From assembly GCA_900549915.1 (NCBI GenBank), contig URQF01000009.1, forward strand, positions 1 to 25,302: a stretch of 25,302 nt of DNA, read 5' to 3'. The translations under genes were made by a program, and so were the position numbers. Of the stretch, positions 7,919-16,921 are shown piece by piece. The stretch comes from an uncultured Mollicutes bacterium (GTDB taxonomy: Bacteria > Bacillota_I > Bacilli_A > RFN20 > CAG-288). The notes below the pieces were generated by a model, which saw only the letters and a program-made list of their open reading frames with translations, was not told where the DNA came from and did not search any database. Each line of letters opens with the position of its first letter. The first letter of the stretch is position 1.

Positions 7919-8983
7919 TTAGGCTCCCTTCGCACCCCTGCGGATACGGGGATCGACAATGCCATAGCTTAAGTCAACTGCTAAGTTGGCAACAAGTCCG
8001 ATGACAGTGTAGACAGCCATATCAACAAGTAAGACGTTCCAGTCTTTTGCATTCAGTGCTTCAATGTAAAGACGTCCGATACCATTGATGGAATACAGCT
8101 GCTCAAGGATGATAGAACCAGAAAGAATGGAGATGAACTGACCGATAACCATCGGAATAATCGGAACCATAGAATTACGAAGTGCATGACGGATAACGCA
8201 CTGGCGCTTCGTTAATCCCTTTGTACGAGCAAGAAGCAGGAATTCGCTAGACCTGACTTCGGTAAGCTCAGCACGGGTATAACGGGTGAAACCGGCAATC
8301 GTACCGAAACTGATAGATAAGACCGGGATAACCCTAGCCTTAATATAATCTCCAACAGAAGTGGAGGATGCCGGCCAACGGGATGGAAGCCATCCAGTCT
8401 TAAAGGACAATCCAAGCATCAAGAGGGAAATAACAACAAAGGACGGAACAGAAATAAAGACCATAACAAGAGTAGAGATGATGTGGTCAGTGGTCGTGTT
8501 TTTCTTCAAAGCAGCCCAGATACCAAAGGCAAAGCCAAGAGGAAGAGCAACGAGAAGAGAAACAACATTGACAAGGACCGTCGGTTTGATACGGGTTACG
8601 ATAATAGCCCTAGCCGTACGGCCTGGGTCAACAGCAGAGGAAGTTCCCCAATCCCATTTGGTAAAGATGCCTTTCAACCAAGCACCATACTGTTGGATCC
8701 TTGGTTTCCGGTAGAAATACCAAGTCAAACCCGTCGGGTCTGTATAAGGATTGATAATTAGCTTTCCAAGCCCTGCCTGTTCGGAATTGAAGGCCACATA
8801 ATAGCCTTTGGCAACTTGGCTTTCGCAGTAAGAGAACTGCGCTGCTTCATTACCGGAGATAGCTGCATCCGGCAGCCTCTTGATCAAGAAGAAGGTTATG
8901 GTGAGAATGATGAAGGTCGTGACCAAGAGGAGCAGGATACGCTCTATTGTGTATTTTAGTAAGTAAGGTACTTGTTTTTTCAT
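7919..8983 (-). CDS. oppB: Oligopeptide ABC transporter permease OppB
   Basis: The other channel-forming permease, 354 residues, close to normal length. The first membrane helix (about 13-35) ends at FLIKMLPD. A short external segment (about 40-110) contains KPMIQQYGAWL and WDWGTS, typical of OppB. Then come the helices, the RYTRAELTEVMSSEF segment, and the EAA loop LLARTKGLTKRQCVIRHALRNSMVPI. The protein ends in VDPRIRMGAKGA, where the Met is AGG; this DPRIRMG ending is nearly invariant in OppB and is among the clearest single proofs of the recoding here. The gene begins 20 bases after oppA. Its ribosome binding site is weak (AGAG), so it may depend on translation of oppA. Confidence 0.95.
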   Translation of the reverse strand: MKKQVPYLLKYTIERILLLLVTTFIILTITFFLIKRLPDAAISGNEAAQFSYCESQVAKGYYVAFNSEQAGLGKLIINPYTDPTGLTWYFYRKPRIQQYGAWLKGIFTKWDWGTSSAVDPGRTARAIIVTRIKPTVLVNVVSLLVALPLGFAFGIWAALKKNTTTDHIISTLVMVFISVPSFVVISLLMLGLSFKTGWLPSRWPASSTSVGDYIKARVIPVLSISFGTIAGFTRYTRAELTEVRSSEFLLLARTKGLTKRQCVIRHALRNSMVPIIPMVIGQFISILSGSIILEQLYSINGIGRLYIEALNAKDWNVLLVDMAVYTVIGLVANLAVDLSYGIVDPRIRRGAKGA

Positions 8984-9003
8984 GATAGGCTCTAAAGAAC
9001 GGC

Positions 9004-11970
9004 TTATTTCTTAACGGCAGAGATATAGGACTGAAGTTTAATGGTTTCTTCGCTATCGATAGCAATGCCATTGACAGTGATGGAGTAAGAGACAGTCAGA
9101 ACAATCTGATCTGTGTTGTTGCCATCATCATCTTTGTTGCAAACATTGGTGAGAGTGACATTGAGGTTCGGATTTGCACTCGTGATAGCATGAACACCCT
9201 GTTCACCGAAGATAGCAGTGACTTCTGCTTTATCGGTTGCACCGGTTTCGCTAAGGCTTGCAGTAGAGTAGGTCTTAGAGCCGACCGTGATGAAGAGTTC
9301 CTTGATAATAGCACCGGCATCAGTGAAGCCTTTGAAGGAGAGAGCATAAGTAACAGCCCTCTTAGTCTTATCAATAGACTGATACTTCCTTCCATCTTTG
9401 GTGGTTCCGCCATTGGAGACGTTCTTGATCTGTGCAAGTCGGCCTTCATTGTCTAAGGCAGCAACCGTGGTTCCTGCTTTCCATAAGCCATCGTAGGACC
9501 ACTTCTTTCCATCGTAGACAATGCTATCGGAAACTTCAGAAGTATCCGGTCCCCAGTTAAGAGTGAAACCAGAAGAGTTATCGGACTTAAGGACTTCGAA
9601 GAAGGAGAGAGGATCCAAGTCGTTTCCGGAAATGGCACCGAAGCCAAGTTGGAATTCGCCCTGTTTCCTAGCATTATAAACATCCTGGGCGTTAGCAGTA
9701 CCATCAATCTGATTGACTGCGAATTCATAGCTTCCTCCGTATTCAGACTTGAGGAAGTCATTTGCAATCTTTGTCCAGGAATCGAAGACATCGCCATAGG
9801 ACTTTTGATCGCCAGAGTTCATCCATTTCCTGTCGAGGGTGATCCTGTACGGGTTAGCACTGGTTCCAGCAACACCAGAGTTGTTCTTTGTCTTCAGCTT
9901 GTCTTTGTTAGGAATGATAACGTCTTCCATTGCTAAGGCAAGTTCGTTTTCAGCAGCATCGGCATTATAGCCATAGGTATCGTTGTAACGATTGGCTAAG
10001 ACAGCCTTATGGGCTTCCGTAGAGTTATAGGAAATAGATTCCTCAGGATTGATTAAATAGTTATCGGAGAGATATTCCTGAGTCGGAGTCCTACCGCGGG
10101 AAGCGCAGATAGTCTGGCGATCGAGACCATAGCTTAAGAAGTTCAAGAAGTGCTTGTTGGAGAGGTAGAAGACCGTATACTGACTTGCAGTCACAGAAGA
10201 GTCATGCTTATAAACACTTCCGTTTGTTCCGAAGAACTTGTTCCACTGTTCTTCCGTTGTTGCGTTGACATTGATCTTGAAGTTGGAGTCAGCTTTGGTC
10301 TTGTAGCTCTTCCACTGCCTCTTGTCATTGCCGCCATTCGGGTTAGCAACACCATTAGAGCCAAAGGAACCGCTCTTTAAAGCGTCCTTATCCGGAGAAT
10401 AGGAATCTGTCTGACCATCTAAGAAACGCTGCTGGCTGATACTGTTCTGACTTCCGATCAGCTGCCAATCAAAGCCTTTGATCTGATAAATATCACGAGT
10501 CGTACCATCGGGGAAGGTATCGACTGTCTCATGATAGCCAGTATTCTTCTCAACATAGATATGATCGCCTGCTTTCCAATCCTTAATATAGTAAGGACCA
10601 ACGGAAAGAGTCGTATCTGTTGCATTGGTATTCTTATCGCTCTTTAAATTCTGTCCATAATCGGTTTTGACAAGCTCTAAGAATTTTTTCGGAAGCGGAG
10701 CGTAGAGGTTCGAAGAGAGATAGTACCTAGCATAGAACTGGGTGCAAGGATAGAGAAGGTTGAATTCGATGTATTCGCCGTTTTTATCCGTTCCAACGAA
10801 AAGATTCTTTGTATCTGTCCTGTACTTATCCCAAAGTGCATCGTTCCAGATAGCGCCATCAGACGGTTTCTGGCTAGTATGGTTAAAGTAGTTAGCAGCA
10901 CCAGTGATACCGGAAACACCAGTGGTGATTTCAGCACCACGATACCTTCCGTTATAACGGGTAAGCCTAAATTTCAAACGTGTCAGATAATCTTCGAGTT
11001 TGACTTCAGTTCCATTGAACTTATTGTAAGCGGCTTTCTGAGAACCAGAAGCATATTTCGGAGCATCCTTGCCGGTACGGACATAAATACGCCAACGACG
11101 GTTAAGGGTTGCATCATTCGGCTGCTCGTTATCGCCGATAGCAATCGGACGAGGGCAGTTTGCCTTAGCAAGAACCGGAACCCACTCATAACCATCCGCC
11201 TGGGAATTCAGACGGGTGCCATAGAAGGCAGAAGAAATATAAGCATCGAAATCCAAAATATCAGAACCGCTTCCGTTCCTAGCATTGGCATGCTGAGGAA
11301 GAGCAGAAGTTGCAATCTGATAATGCCACGGATCACCGCCGGAAGTCAGGTTACCAATTGCCGCAGTGAGTTTGCCCTCACGCCTTGTACCCCAGCCATA
11401 ACCGGAGATGTATTCCTTCGGAGTCGGGACATAACGGGAGTTGTAGCAAACATAGCTGCCGTTAGAGAACCTGGTGATACCAGTCAGATAGTTATCAACA
11501 GCATATTTTTCAAGAGAGCCTAAGATCTTAGCACGCTCGTCAAAGCTCTCCGTTGCATAAGACTGGATACCTGTTGCTAAGGAAACATCCTTGACTGTGA
11601 AATTCAGCGAAAGCTTACCGGAAGCACCGCCATCAACAGTGATGACAGCAGTTCCAGCTTTCTTCGGATTAAGAAGACCGCTATGCTGATCGACAGCAAG
11701 AACCGAATCATCGCTAGAGGAGAACGTTGCCGTTGCACCATCAACAGCGATTTGTCCAGTAGTCGAGCCAACCGTGATTTCGAGATTTGCACCATTCTCG
11801 ACTTCTTTTCCATCATAAGTGACGATTAAATCACTATCATCTGCACTTGCCGATGTGTTCGTAGATGGCTTGACATTAGAATCAGAAATACCCTCCTTGT
11901 GGCAAGCGCCAAGAAGCATGACACTTCCTAAGAGAGGTAGCCTAGTTAGCCTAATTGTTTTTTTCTTCAT
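9004..11970 (-). CDS. oppA: Oligopeptide-binding lipoprotein OppA
   Basis: The extracellular peptide-binding receptor of the Opp importer, 988 residues, far longer than the usual 550-600. The signal peptide ends in the lipobox LLGAC (Cys23). Read with AGG as Met its core is TIMLTMLPLLGSVMLLGAC, an unbroken hydrophobic stretch; with Arg it would hold two charges. A bacterial Ig-like (BIG2-type) domain (about 45-130) precedes a family 5 solute-binding domain (about 140-850) with the typical LSVGPYYIKDWKAGDHIYVEKN segment. A C-terminal beta-rich domain of about 130 residues follows and was not recognised. I chose the ATG at 11970 because AAGGAGG lies 9 bases upstream; the ATG at 11976 is only 3 bases away, and the frame extends further to 12024. 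It is first in the operon and followed by oppB. Confidence 0.92.
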   Translation of the reverse strand: MKKKTIRLTRLPLLGSVMLLGACHKEGISDSNVKPSTNTSASADDSDLIVTYDGKEVENGANLEITVGSTTGQIAVDGATATFSSSDDSVLAVDQHSGLLNPKKAGTAVITVDGGASGKLSLNFTVKDVSLATGIQSYATESFDERAKILGSLEKYAVDNYLTGITRFSNGSYVCYNSRYVPTPKEYISGYGWGTRREGKLTAAIGNLTSGGDPWHYQIATSALPQHANARNGSGSDILDFDAYISSAFYGTRLNSQADGYEWVPVLAKANCPRPIAIGDNEQPNDATLNRRWRIYVRTGKDAPKYASGSQKAAYNKFNGTEVKLEDYLTRLKFRLTRYNGRYRGAEITTGVSGITGAANYFNHTSQKPSDGAIWNDALWDKYRTDTKNLFVGTDKNGEYIEFNLLYPCTQFYARYYLSSNLYAPLPKKFLELVKTDYGQNLKSDKNTNATDTTLSVGPYYIKDWKAGDHIYVEKNTGYHETVDTFPDGTTRDIYQIKGFDWQLIGSQNSISQQRFLDGQTDSYSPDKDALKSGSFGSNGVANPNGGNDKRQWKSYKTKADSNFKINVNATTEEQWNKFFGTNGSVYKHDSSVTASQYTVFYLSNKHFLNFLSYGLDRQTICASRGRTPTQEYLSDNYLINPEESISYNSTEAHKAVLANRYNDTYGYNADAAENELALAMEDVIIPNKDKLKTKNNSGVAGTSANPYRITLDRKWMNSGDQKSYGDVFDSWTKIANDFLKSEYGGSYEFAVNQIDGTANAQDVYNARKQGEFQLGFGAISGNDLDPLSFFEVLKSDNSSGFTLNWGPDTSEVSDSIVYDGKKWSYDGLWKAGTTVAALDNEGRLAQIKNVSNGGTTKDGRKYQSIDKTKRAVTYALSFKGFTDAGAIIKELFITVGSKTYSTASLSETGATDKAEVTAIFGEQGVHAITSANPNLNVTLTNVCNKDDDGNNTDQIVLTVSYSITVNGIAIDSEETIKLQSYISAVKK

Positions 11971-11979
11971 TTTCATTTT

Positions 11980-11986
11980 CCTCCTT
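11980..11986 (-). promoter_or_regulatory. Ribosome binding site deciding the oppA start
   Basis: AAGGAGG on the minus strand gives a 9-base spacing to the ATG at 11970 and only 3 to the ATG at 11976, favouring 11970. It lies inside the longest open frame, so the start at 12024 is unlikely. Confidence 0.8.
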
Positions 11987-11992
11987 AATATA

Positions 11993-12021
11993 AAAATAGA
12001 GAGTGGACGGCAGTTTATCAA
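11993..12021 (-). promoter_or_regulatory. Possible promoter of the opp operon
   Basis: TTGATA (12021-12016), a 17-base spacer, then TATTTT (11998-11993). The predicted transcript start would be only a few bases before the ribosome binding site, giving a very short leader. A small TTCCGG/CCGGAA hairpin lies upstream near 12050-12066. Confidence 0.35.
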
Positions 12022-12103
12022 CATATCTTACCATAACAGAAAAGGGTATTCCGGAAAACCGGAAAAGAAGAGCACATAGCAATATATGATACCGCTTTCT
12101 GAC

Positions 12104-12484
12104 CTATAATACAAACGCTAAAACAATTCCGACAATCAAATAAATACCGCCAAGAATCAAATAGGGAAGATAGTCAAACTGACTTCCATCCCGAAGACGT
12201 TTCTTTGCCCTCTTATAATCTCCGGCATTATCGTATCTTTTCGGAGATCCTTTGCGGAAGGAATTGACCAGATTCTGGAACTGATAAACAAAGATATCAA
12301 ACGTTCCTGCACGTTCGATAAAAGCAAGAACGGCAAAGATGAGATAAGCAGCACCTGGAATAATAAAGCAATCGGAGAGTCCCCTTTTCGCAACAAAGTA
12401 ACAAAGGAGAATCGAAAGCAGGGATAAGAGGATAAGAACGGACCAAGTGATGATTTTTTTCTTTGTTTCTGGATTGATCCTCAT
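12104..12484 (-). CDS. DUF3899-like small membrane protein
   Basis: A 126-residue protein with three or four hydrophobic segments (about 12-31, 38-56 and 105-126). The central GTFDIFVYQFQNLVNSF, followed by a Lys/Arg-rich loop and a last membrane helix, matches what I recall of DUF3899 proteins of Bacilli and Mollicutes; their function is unknown. The gene starts ATG AGG, which is Met-Met under the recoding, and AGG also falls at AKMGLSD in a hydrophobic context. The ribosome binding site AAGGAA is 7 bases upstream and touches the U-tract of the terminator behind the S8 protease gene. A separate promoter has no room unless it lies inside the protease gene, so read-through or an internal promoter is likely. 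Confidence 0.75.
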   Translation of the reverse strand: MRINPETKKKIITWSVLILLSLLSILLCYFVAKRGLSDCFIIPGAAYLIFAVLAFIERAGTFDIFVYQFQNLVNSFRKGSPKRYDNAGDYKRAKKRLRDGSQFDYLPYLILGGIYLIVGIVLAFVL

Positions 12485-12489
12485 TGTGT

Positions 12490-12535
12490 TTTCCTTGAAA
12501 GAAAGGCCTAGCTGAGAAAATCAGCCAGGCCTTTT
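12490..12535 (-). terminator. Strong terminator after the S8 protease gene
   Basis: On the minus strand AGGCCTGGCTGA (12532-12521) pairs with TCAGCTAGGCCT (12515-12504), a 12-bp stem with one G-U pair and a 5-base loop. AAA precedes it and TTCTTTC follows. It begins about 25 bases after the protease stop. Confidence 0.9.
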
Positions 12536-12556
12536 GATAAGCAGAAACGAAACGGA

Positions 12557-15500
12557 TTAGTCTTCTTTCTTCTTTTTGCCAAGTGCACGGACAGCTAATC
12601 CAGCAGCGAATAAGCCAAGAGCACCAGTTAAGGAAGAAGCAATGATGACAGATCCTCCGCAGCCTTTCTTTCCGCTTTCTGCTGAAGAAGGTGCAGAGCT
12701 CGGAGTGGACGGTTTCTGGCTAGAAGAATCCTGGGAAGGAGTATCGGAATTGTTGGCTTCAGTAGCAGTCTTTGGAGCTGCATCTAAAGCGACAGGGCAA
12801 TAGTTCCTAGAGACAGAAACACCCTTCTTCGGCCTTGTCAGAGTAACAAAGCCAGTAACGGAATCATAGGTGAATTTAGACTCTGCATCGTCAACGTAAA
12901 TCTCAAGATCATCTTTAGATAAGCCAGCACCGACATGGATAAGGACTGTGTAATCCTTGGTCGGATTGATATCTTCATTCTTAGCACCAGTCAGAGAGAC
13001 ATCGAAGTAGATGTAATTGGAATCAAGGTTGGTCTGCCTGTAGACGAAGTCATACTTATCATTCTTTAAATCATCAGAGATAACAGAGACAGAGTAATCA
13101 CTCGGGTGAGCGACAAATCCAGTAGAATTGCCAGCGTAGTTCGAAAGCTGAGCATAGATCTTATCGTTGGTTTCCCTAGCGCTCGTAACATTGAATTTGG
13201 CAACGCCCTTATCGGTTGTAACCGTGCTTCCGCCGGCAGAGACATAATCAGCATCCGTATTCAAAGCAAGCTGAGTCGTTCCACGTTTCGTAGTAACAAG
13301 CTTGTAGCCAGTAGCAGTAGCAGTGGACTTATCGATAACAAGTTTGTATTCCTTGGTCTGCTGAGCAATGTTAGTGGCAAGCGGAGTGAAGGAGAAGTTC
13401 AGTGTGTAGTTGCCTTCGGCTAAAGAAGAGAGATCGATATCGATGAAGCCACGATTGACGTTCCTAGATTCATTGAGCCAGGACTTGTAGAGCTTTCCTT
13501 CGTTATCGATAGCCTGGAAGGTGCCTCCATAGCTCCTAAGCCTCTTGATCTTACCAGTAGCGACAGTGGCTCCGCTAGCATTCTTGACGGTGTAGCTAGA
13601 ATCGGCAATGGTACGATTGATGAAGAATGTAGCAACAATGTGGTCGGAATAACCAGCAGCACCAGCGTAGATGGTATCAAGGTTACTTCCATCGGCAAAC
13701 GGGACCTGGAATTCAGAGTTGATAGTCTTCCTAGCAGCAGTGTCAAGGGATCCGATCTTATTGATAACACTATCGGTGACTTTTCCACCATGTAAGGCAA
13801 GAGTAGAACCGGTGTAGGCTTTGCTCTTTGCATAAGTTCCATTCAGGTTCTTCCTGCGGGAATCGATAAGCTCAGAAGTATAGACGTGGTTCTTTTCCTT
13901 TTCATCGGAGAACGGTTCAACGGCAGCACCTTTGGTATAGTCGCCATAGAATCCAAGATAAGGAATGTTGAGGTCTAAGTTCTTATCAGTGGTAGAAGCA
14001 GAGTTCTTGAAGGAAAGGAATCCTTCGACATAGCTTCCGCCTGCATTCTTGAAGTACTTTGCAAAGTATTCACGTAAAGTACCAGAGAAAGACTCTTTGA
14101 AGGATTCATCCGTTGTGAACGTACGTTCATAGTGGAGATTATCAATACGGACTTTCCTTGTTCCAGACTGTGTGCTGTTGGCAGCAACCGTGATCTGGCC
14201 TTTGGAAGATCCCTGATAAGCACCATCTGTGACAGTCACAGCATCATCAAGAACAGACCTCGTGATCTGATCGATTAAGCTTTCCGGAGTATCTTTGGTA
14301 TTTCCAGTCGAATCTTCGTGTTCGTACTGGTCCTTAGTGACCTGAGTACGGAGAAGCGGAATCTGGAGGTTGATGGAAGGAGTGTAGGTCTGCTCCATGC
14401 TGTTCGTATTGTGAATCGTATAAGGAATCTCAATAAAGGCCTCTTTATCCTTAGATAAATCAGTATTCAGAGTTCCGTTGTTAACAAGTTCGGCTTTTGC
14501 ATCTCCGAAGGCAGAGCCATCATCGAGCAGATTCAGATCCGTAGTGACATAGTTTCCGGAATCAAGGATGCGTTTAACATTGATACGTCCAGCACCTTGG
14601 ATACGGATAGAAGCATTCCGCTTTTCAGCGGAAGAATCATGGAGAGAGTCAGCAGTAGACATAGCAACCATGGAAAGGTTCTTCTTGTAGGTTGCATAGT
14701 CGGCATCATCCTTATGCTGGCTTAAAGCAACAGCAAAGGCACCCGTGAGGTTCGGAGTAGCCATAGAGGTACCATCGAAGTACTCATAACCATAGAGGTA
14801 AGAAGTATCAATGGTAGTTCCCTCGGCAGTCTGTCCGTGCTTATCGGCCTGGATAGCACCGATAATCTGATAACCAGGAGCAGAGATTGTCGGAGAGATA
14901 TCAAGGTTAGCATCCGAGCCATCGGAGGAGAAGGAAGCATAAACACCACCGGCCGGAGAGTCCATAACGGTATTCTGAGCAAGGGTGAGTTTGCCTTCCG
15001 TATTGGCAGCACCGAAATAAGAACCAGTGCTCTGGAAAACGAAGACAACCGGGATTTCCGGCTTGTAGCCGTTGAAGTCCATGTTCCTATTGAAAGTGAC
15101 GCCAGGAACGTTGTTGATGACAATCAAGGCAGCAGCTTCGTTCTTAACAGCAAAAGTAGCCTTTTCACGGAAGGTGGAGCCACCACGATCGATAACAGCA
15201 ATCTTGCCTTTGACGGAAAGTCCGGCAGCAGCTGCATCCTGATAATCCGTATCATCACCATATCCGCCAATACGGACATAGGATAATTCTTTCTTCTTTT
15301 CGCCGCCTAAGAGTTCAGTAAGCGGATGTTCGGTCTGATATTTGTCTTTGTCTTCCCTGCCACGACGGTTCGTAACCTGATCAGAGAAGGAAACAGCTTT
15401 TCCGTCGACAACCATAACAGAATCAAAGAAGGCACGTTCCGGGTTGGAGGCAGCAATGACATTGGTCTTTTCATCCCTTAAGGCATAGCTTCCTAAGATA

Positions 15501-16705
15501 CCCGTTTCGACATCGTCGGTCGTCCAGTCGGAATAACCGGTATCACCGGCATAGGTGGACTTACCAGCGTTTCCAGCAGCGAAATTGACGATGACGCCAG
15601 CTGCTTCGCAGGCCTTGATAGCATTCTGAGTGGAAGAGCTAGTAGAAGAACGGAATTCATCCAAATCGGAGCCTAAAGAGAGGTTGACAACATCGAGTTT
15701 CCTCTGAGCAGCATATTCCAATGCCTTGCTGACAGAAGCATCGCTTGCACCGGAAGTATTGTTTCCGAAGACCTTGAAGATAGCGACCTGGGCTTCCGGA
15801 GCAATGCCCTGGAATTCATCGCCGTTTGCAGCGGATAAAGAAGCAACATGGGTACCATGAACGTTGTCCTCAGTACCACCAGTAGGATCAACATTGTTGT
15901 CTTGATCGGCAACATCGATAGCAAACGGAATCTTGTTGTTGATATAGGTGAAATCCGGAGCTTTGACATTTCCGTTTTTGTCTTTGAACCTAGCAGAGAC
16001 TTCCTCTTTGTTGTGCCAGCCATCGGATGCGATTTCATCATTGCTTAAATCCTTGAAGGCAGCAGCATTCAAAAGGCTCTTGCCGTTTTCTTTCGGCGGG
16101 TTCTGTTCCAAGGAAGTACGCTGACTTGTTCCTTCGACCTGGTTCAGGTATAAACCGGTATCCATGATACCAATTTTGATGCCTTTGCCCCTCTTAGCAT
16201 CACTGCCAAGAATGTCTTTGGTAACACGCCTTGTTTCAGCAGAGTAGTTCTTCAGCTTCAGTTCTTTGTTCTGGTTGTAAACACTGGTAGAGGCATCCTT
16301 GGTCGAGACACCGTCATCCTCTGTTCCAAAGGAAGAAGTCTCTTCCGGAGCAGCATAACGATGAGAAAGCTCGACGCTCTTAACACCGGTAATCTGCTTG
16401 AGGATCTCAGAAGCAGCATCGTTCTTGACTTCAATTGCAAAGCCATTGAACAGAGTATCGTAATCATAAGTGATGGCGTAGGAATCAGCAGGGAGACGAT
16501 ACTTGATTTCATTCAGAACACGATTCTTCTCAATCCGAGCCTGGTACGGATTCTTCTTAACATCTCCGGCAACGGTGATCCTATACGTGCTCTTCTCAGC
16601 TTCCGGAGCAATCTTGGATAAATCTAAGCTGCTTCCAGACTTATAGCTGACGGCAGATAAGGCAAGCATCGTACCGAAAGATAAGACAGTAAAAAGTTTT
16701 TTCAT
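12557..16705 (-). CDS. Secreted, membrane-anchored S8 (subtilisin-like) protease
   Basis: A 1382-residue cell-surface serine protease of the lactocepin/C5a-peptidase type. Signal peptide about 1-20; inhibitor I9-like propeptide (about 40-120). The catalytic triad is Asp182 in GIMDTG, His283 in HGTHVAS and Ser647 in GTSMATP, with the oxyanion Asn near 379 in AAGNAG. A protease-associated (PA) domain (about 470-580) is inserted before the catalytic Ser. Long beta-rich regions follow to about 1290, then a Ser/Pro-rich linker, GKKGCGG, a hydrophobic helix and KKKKED. This is a membrane anchor without an LPxTG sortase motif. The ATG at 16705 was chosen because AAGGAGG is 8 bases upstream and the signal peptide starts there; the open frame extends to 16786. 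The likely role is cutting external proteins into peptides for the adjacent Opp system. A cre-like box and an inverted repeat lie upstream. Confidence 0.93.
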   Translation of the reverse strand: MKKLFTVLSFGTMLALSAVSYKSGSSLDLSKIAPEAEKSTYRITVAGDVKKNPYQARIEKNRVLNEIKYRLPADSYAITYDYDTLFNGFAIEVKNDAASEILKQITGVKSVELSHRYAAPEETSSFGTEDDGVSTKDASTSVYNQNKELKLKNYSAETRRVTKDILGSDAKRGKGIKIGIMDTGLYLNQVEGTSQRTSLEQNPPKENGKSLLNAAAFKDLSNDEIASDGWHNKEEVSARFKDKNGNVKAPDFTYINNKIPFAIDVADQDNNVDPTGGTEDNVHGTHVASLSAANGDEFQGIAPEAQVAIFKVFGNNTSGASDASVSKALEYAAQRKLDVVNLSLGSDLDEFRSSTSSSTQNAIKACEAAGVIVNFAAGNAGKSTYAGDTGYSDWTTDDVETGILGSYALRDEKTNVIAASNPERAFFDSVMVVDGKAVSFSDQVTNRRGREDKDKYQTEHPLTELLGGEKKKELSYVRIGGYGDDTDYQDAAAAGLSVKGKIAVIDRGGSTFREKATFAVKNEAAALIVINNVPGVTFNRNMDFNGYKPEIPVVFVFQSTGSYFGAANTEGKLTLAQNTVMDSPAGGVYASFSSDGSDANLDISPTISAPGYQIIGAIQADKHGQTAEGTTIDTSYLYGYEYFDGTSMATPNLTGAFAVALSQHKDDADYATYKKNLSMVAMSTADSLHDSSAEKRNASIRIQGAGRINVKRILDSGNYVTTDLNLLDDGSAFGDAKAELVNNGTLNTDLSKDKEAFIEIPYTIHNTNSMEQTYTPSINLQIPLLRTQVTKDQYEHEDSTGNTKDTPESLIDQITRSVLDDAVTVTDGAYQGSSKGQITVAANSTQSGTRKVRIDNLHYERTFTTDESFKESFSGTLREYFAKYFKNAGGSYVEGFLSFKNSASTTDKNLDLNIPYLGFYGDYTKGAAVEPFSDEKEKNHVYTSELIDSRRKNLNGTYAKSKAYTGSTLALHGGKVTDSVINKIGSLDTAARKTINSEFQVPFADGSNLDTIYAGAAGYSDHIVATFFINRTIADSSYTVKNASGATVATGKIKRLRSYGGTFQAIDNEGKLYKSWLNESRNVNRGFIDIDLSSLAEGNYTLNFSFTPLATNIAQQTKEYKLVIDKSTATATGYKLVTTKRGTTQLALNTDADYVSAGGSTVTTDKGVAKFNVTSARETNDKIYAQLSNYAGNSTGFVAHPSDYSVSVISDDLKNDKYDFVYRQTNLDSNYIYFDVSLTGAKNEDINPTKDYTVLIHVGAGLSKDDLEIYVDDAESKFTYDSVTGFVTLTRPKKGVSVSRNYCPVALDAAPKTATEANNSDTPSQDSSSQKPSTPSSAPSSAESGKKGCGGSVIIASSLTGALGLFAAGLAVRALGKKKKED

Positions 16706-16713
16706 CTTGTCAT

Positions 16714-16720
16714 CCTCCTT
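16714..16720 (-). promoter_or_regulatory. Ribosome binding site deciding the S8 protease start
   Basis: AAGGAGG on the minus strand, 8 bases before the ATG at 16705. It lies within the longer open frame and rejects the upstream start. Confidence 0.85.
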
Positions 16721-16801
16721 ATACAGATAAAACGAAATAGTTTCAGCGTTTAATTTTAATTCTCTTTGCACCTGTTTAAAAGCCAAAGCATCTCTTTTTA
16801 A

Positions 16802-16817
16802 TCCTATTTATATAGGA
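16802..16817 (-). promoter_or_regulatory. Inverted repeat at the predicted transcript start, possible operator
   Basis: TCCTAT (16802-16807) and ATAGGA (16812-16817) around TTAT. It sits immediately downstream of the predicted -10 of the protease gene, where a repressor would block transcription. No known regulator consensus was recognised. Confidence 0.35.
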
Positions 16818-16818
16818 C

Positions 16819-16847
16819 TTTTTATTTGATTTTTCTTGTTTTGTTAA
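16819..16847 (-). promoter_or_regulatory. Possible promoter of the S8 protease gene
   Basis: TTAACA (16847-16842), a 17-base spacer, then TAAAAA (16824-16819), in very AT-rich DNA. It predicts a leader of about 105 bases before the ATG at 16705. Confidence 0.35.
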
Positions 16848-16903
16848 GATTTCTTCAGTTTTTATTGAAAAACAGGCGATTTTTCGACTATTTTCTATAT
16901 TTG

Positions 16904-16917
16904 TGTAAACGCTTCCA
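16904..16917. promoter_or_regulatory. cre-like box (CcpA catabolite operator)
   Basis: TGTAAACGCTTCCA matches the cre consensus TGWAANCGNTNWCA at 13 of 14 positions; the only miss is C where W is expected. It lies between pepT and the S8 protease gene, about 57 bases upstream of the proposed protease -35. Carbon-source control of the protease is the likely meaning. Confidence 0.6.
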
Positions 16918-16921
16918 GCTT

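Noticed and set aside
10879..11523. Long plus-strand open frame (214 codons) opposite oppA
   Set aside because: Shadow frame: no ribosome binding site and no family signature, and the minus strand holds a clear oppA. The minus-strand genes rarely use TTA, CTA or TCA codons, which leaves long open frames opposite them.
16860..16885. AT-only hairpin GAAAAA/TTTTTC as the pepT terminator
   Set aside because: The stem has no G-C core and no proper U-tract follows, so I did not call it a terminator.
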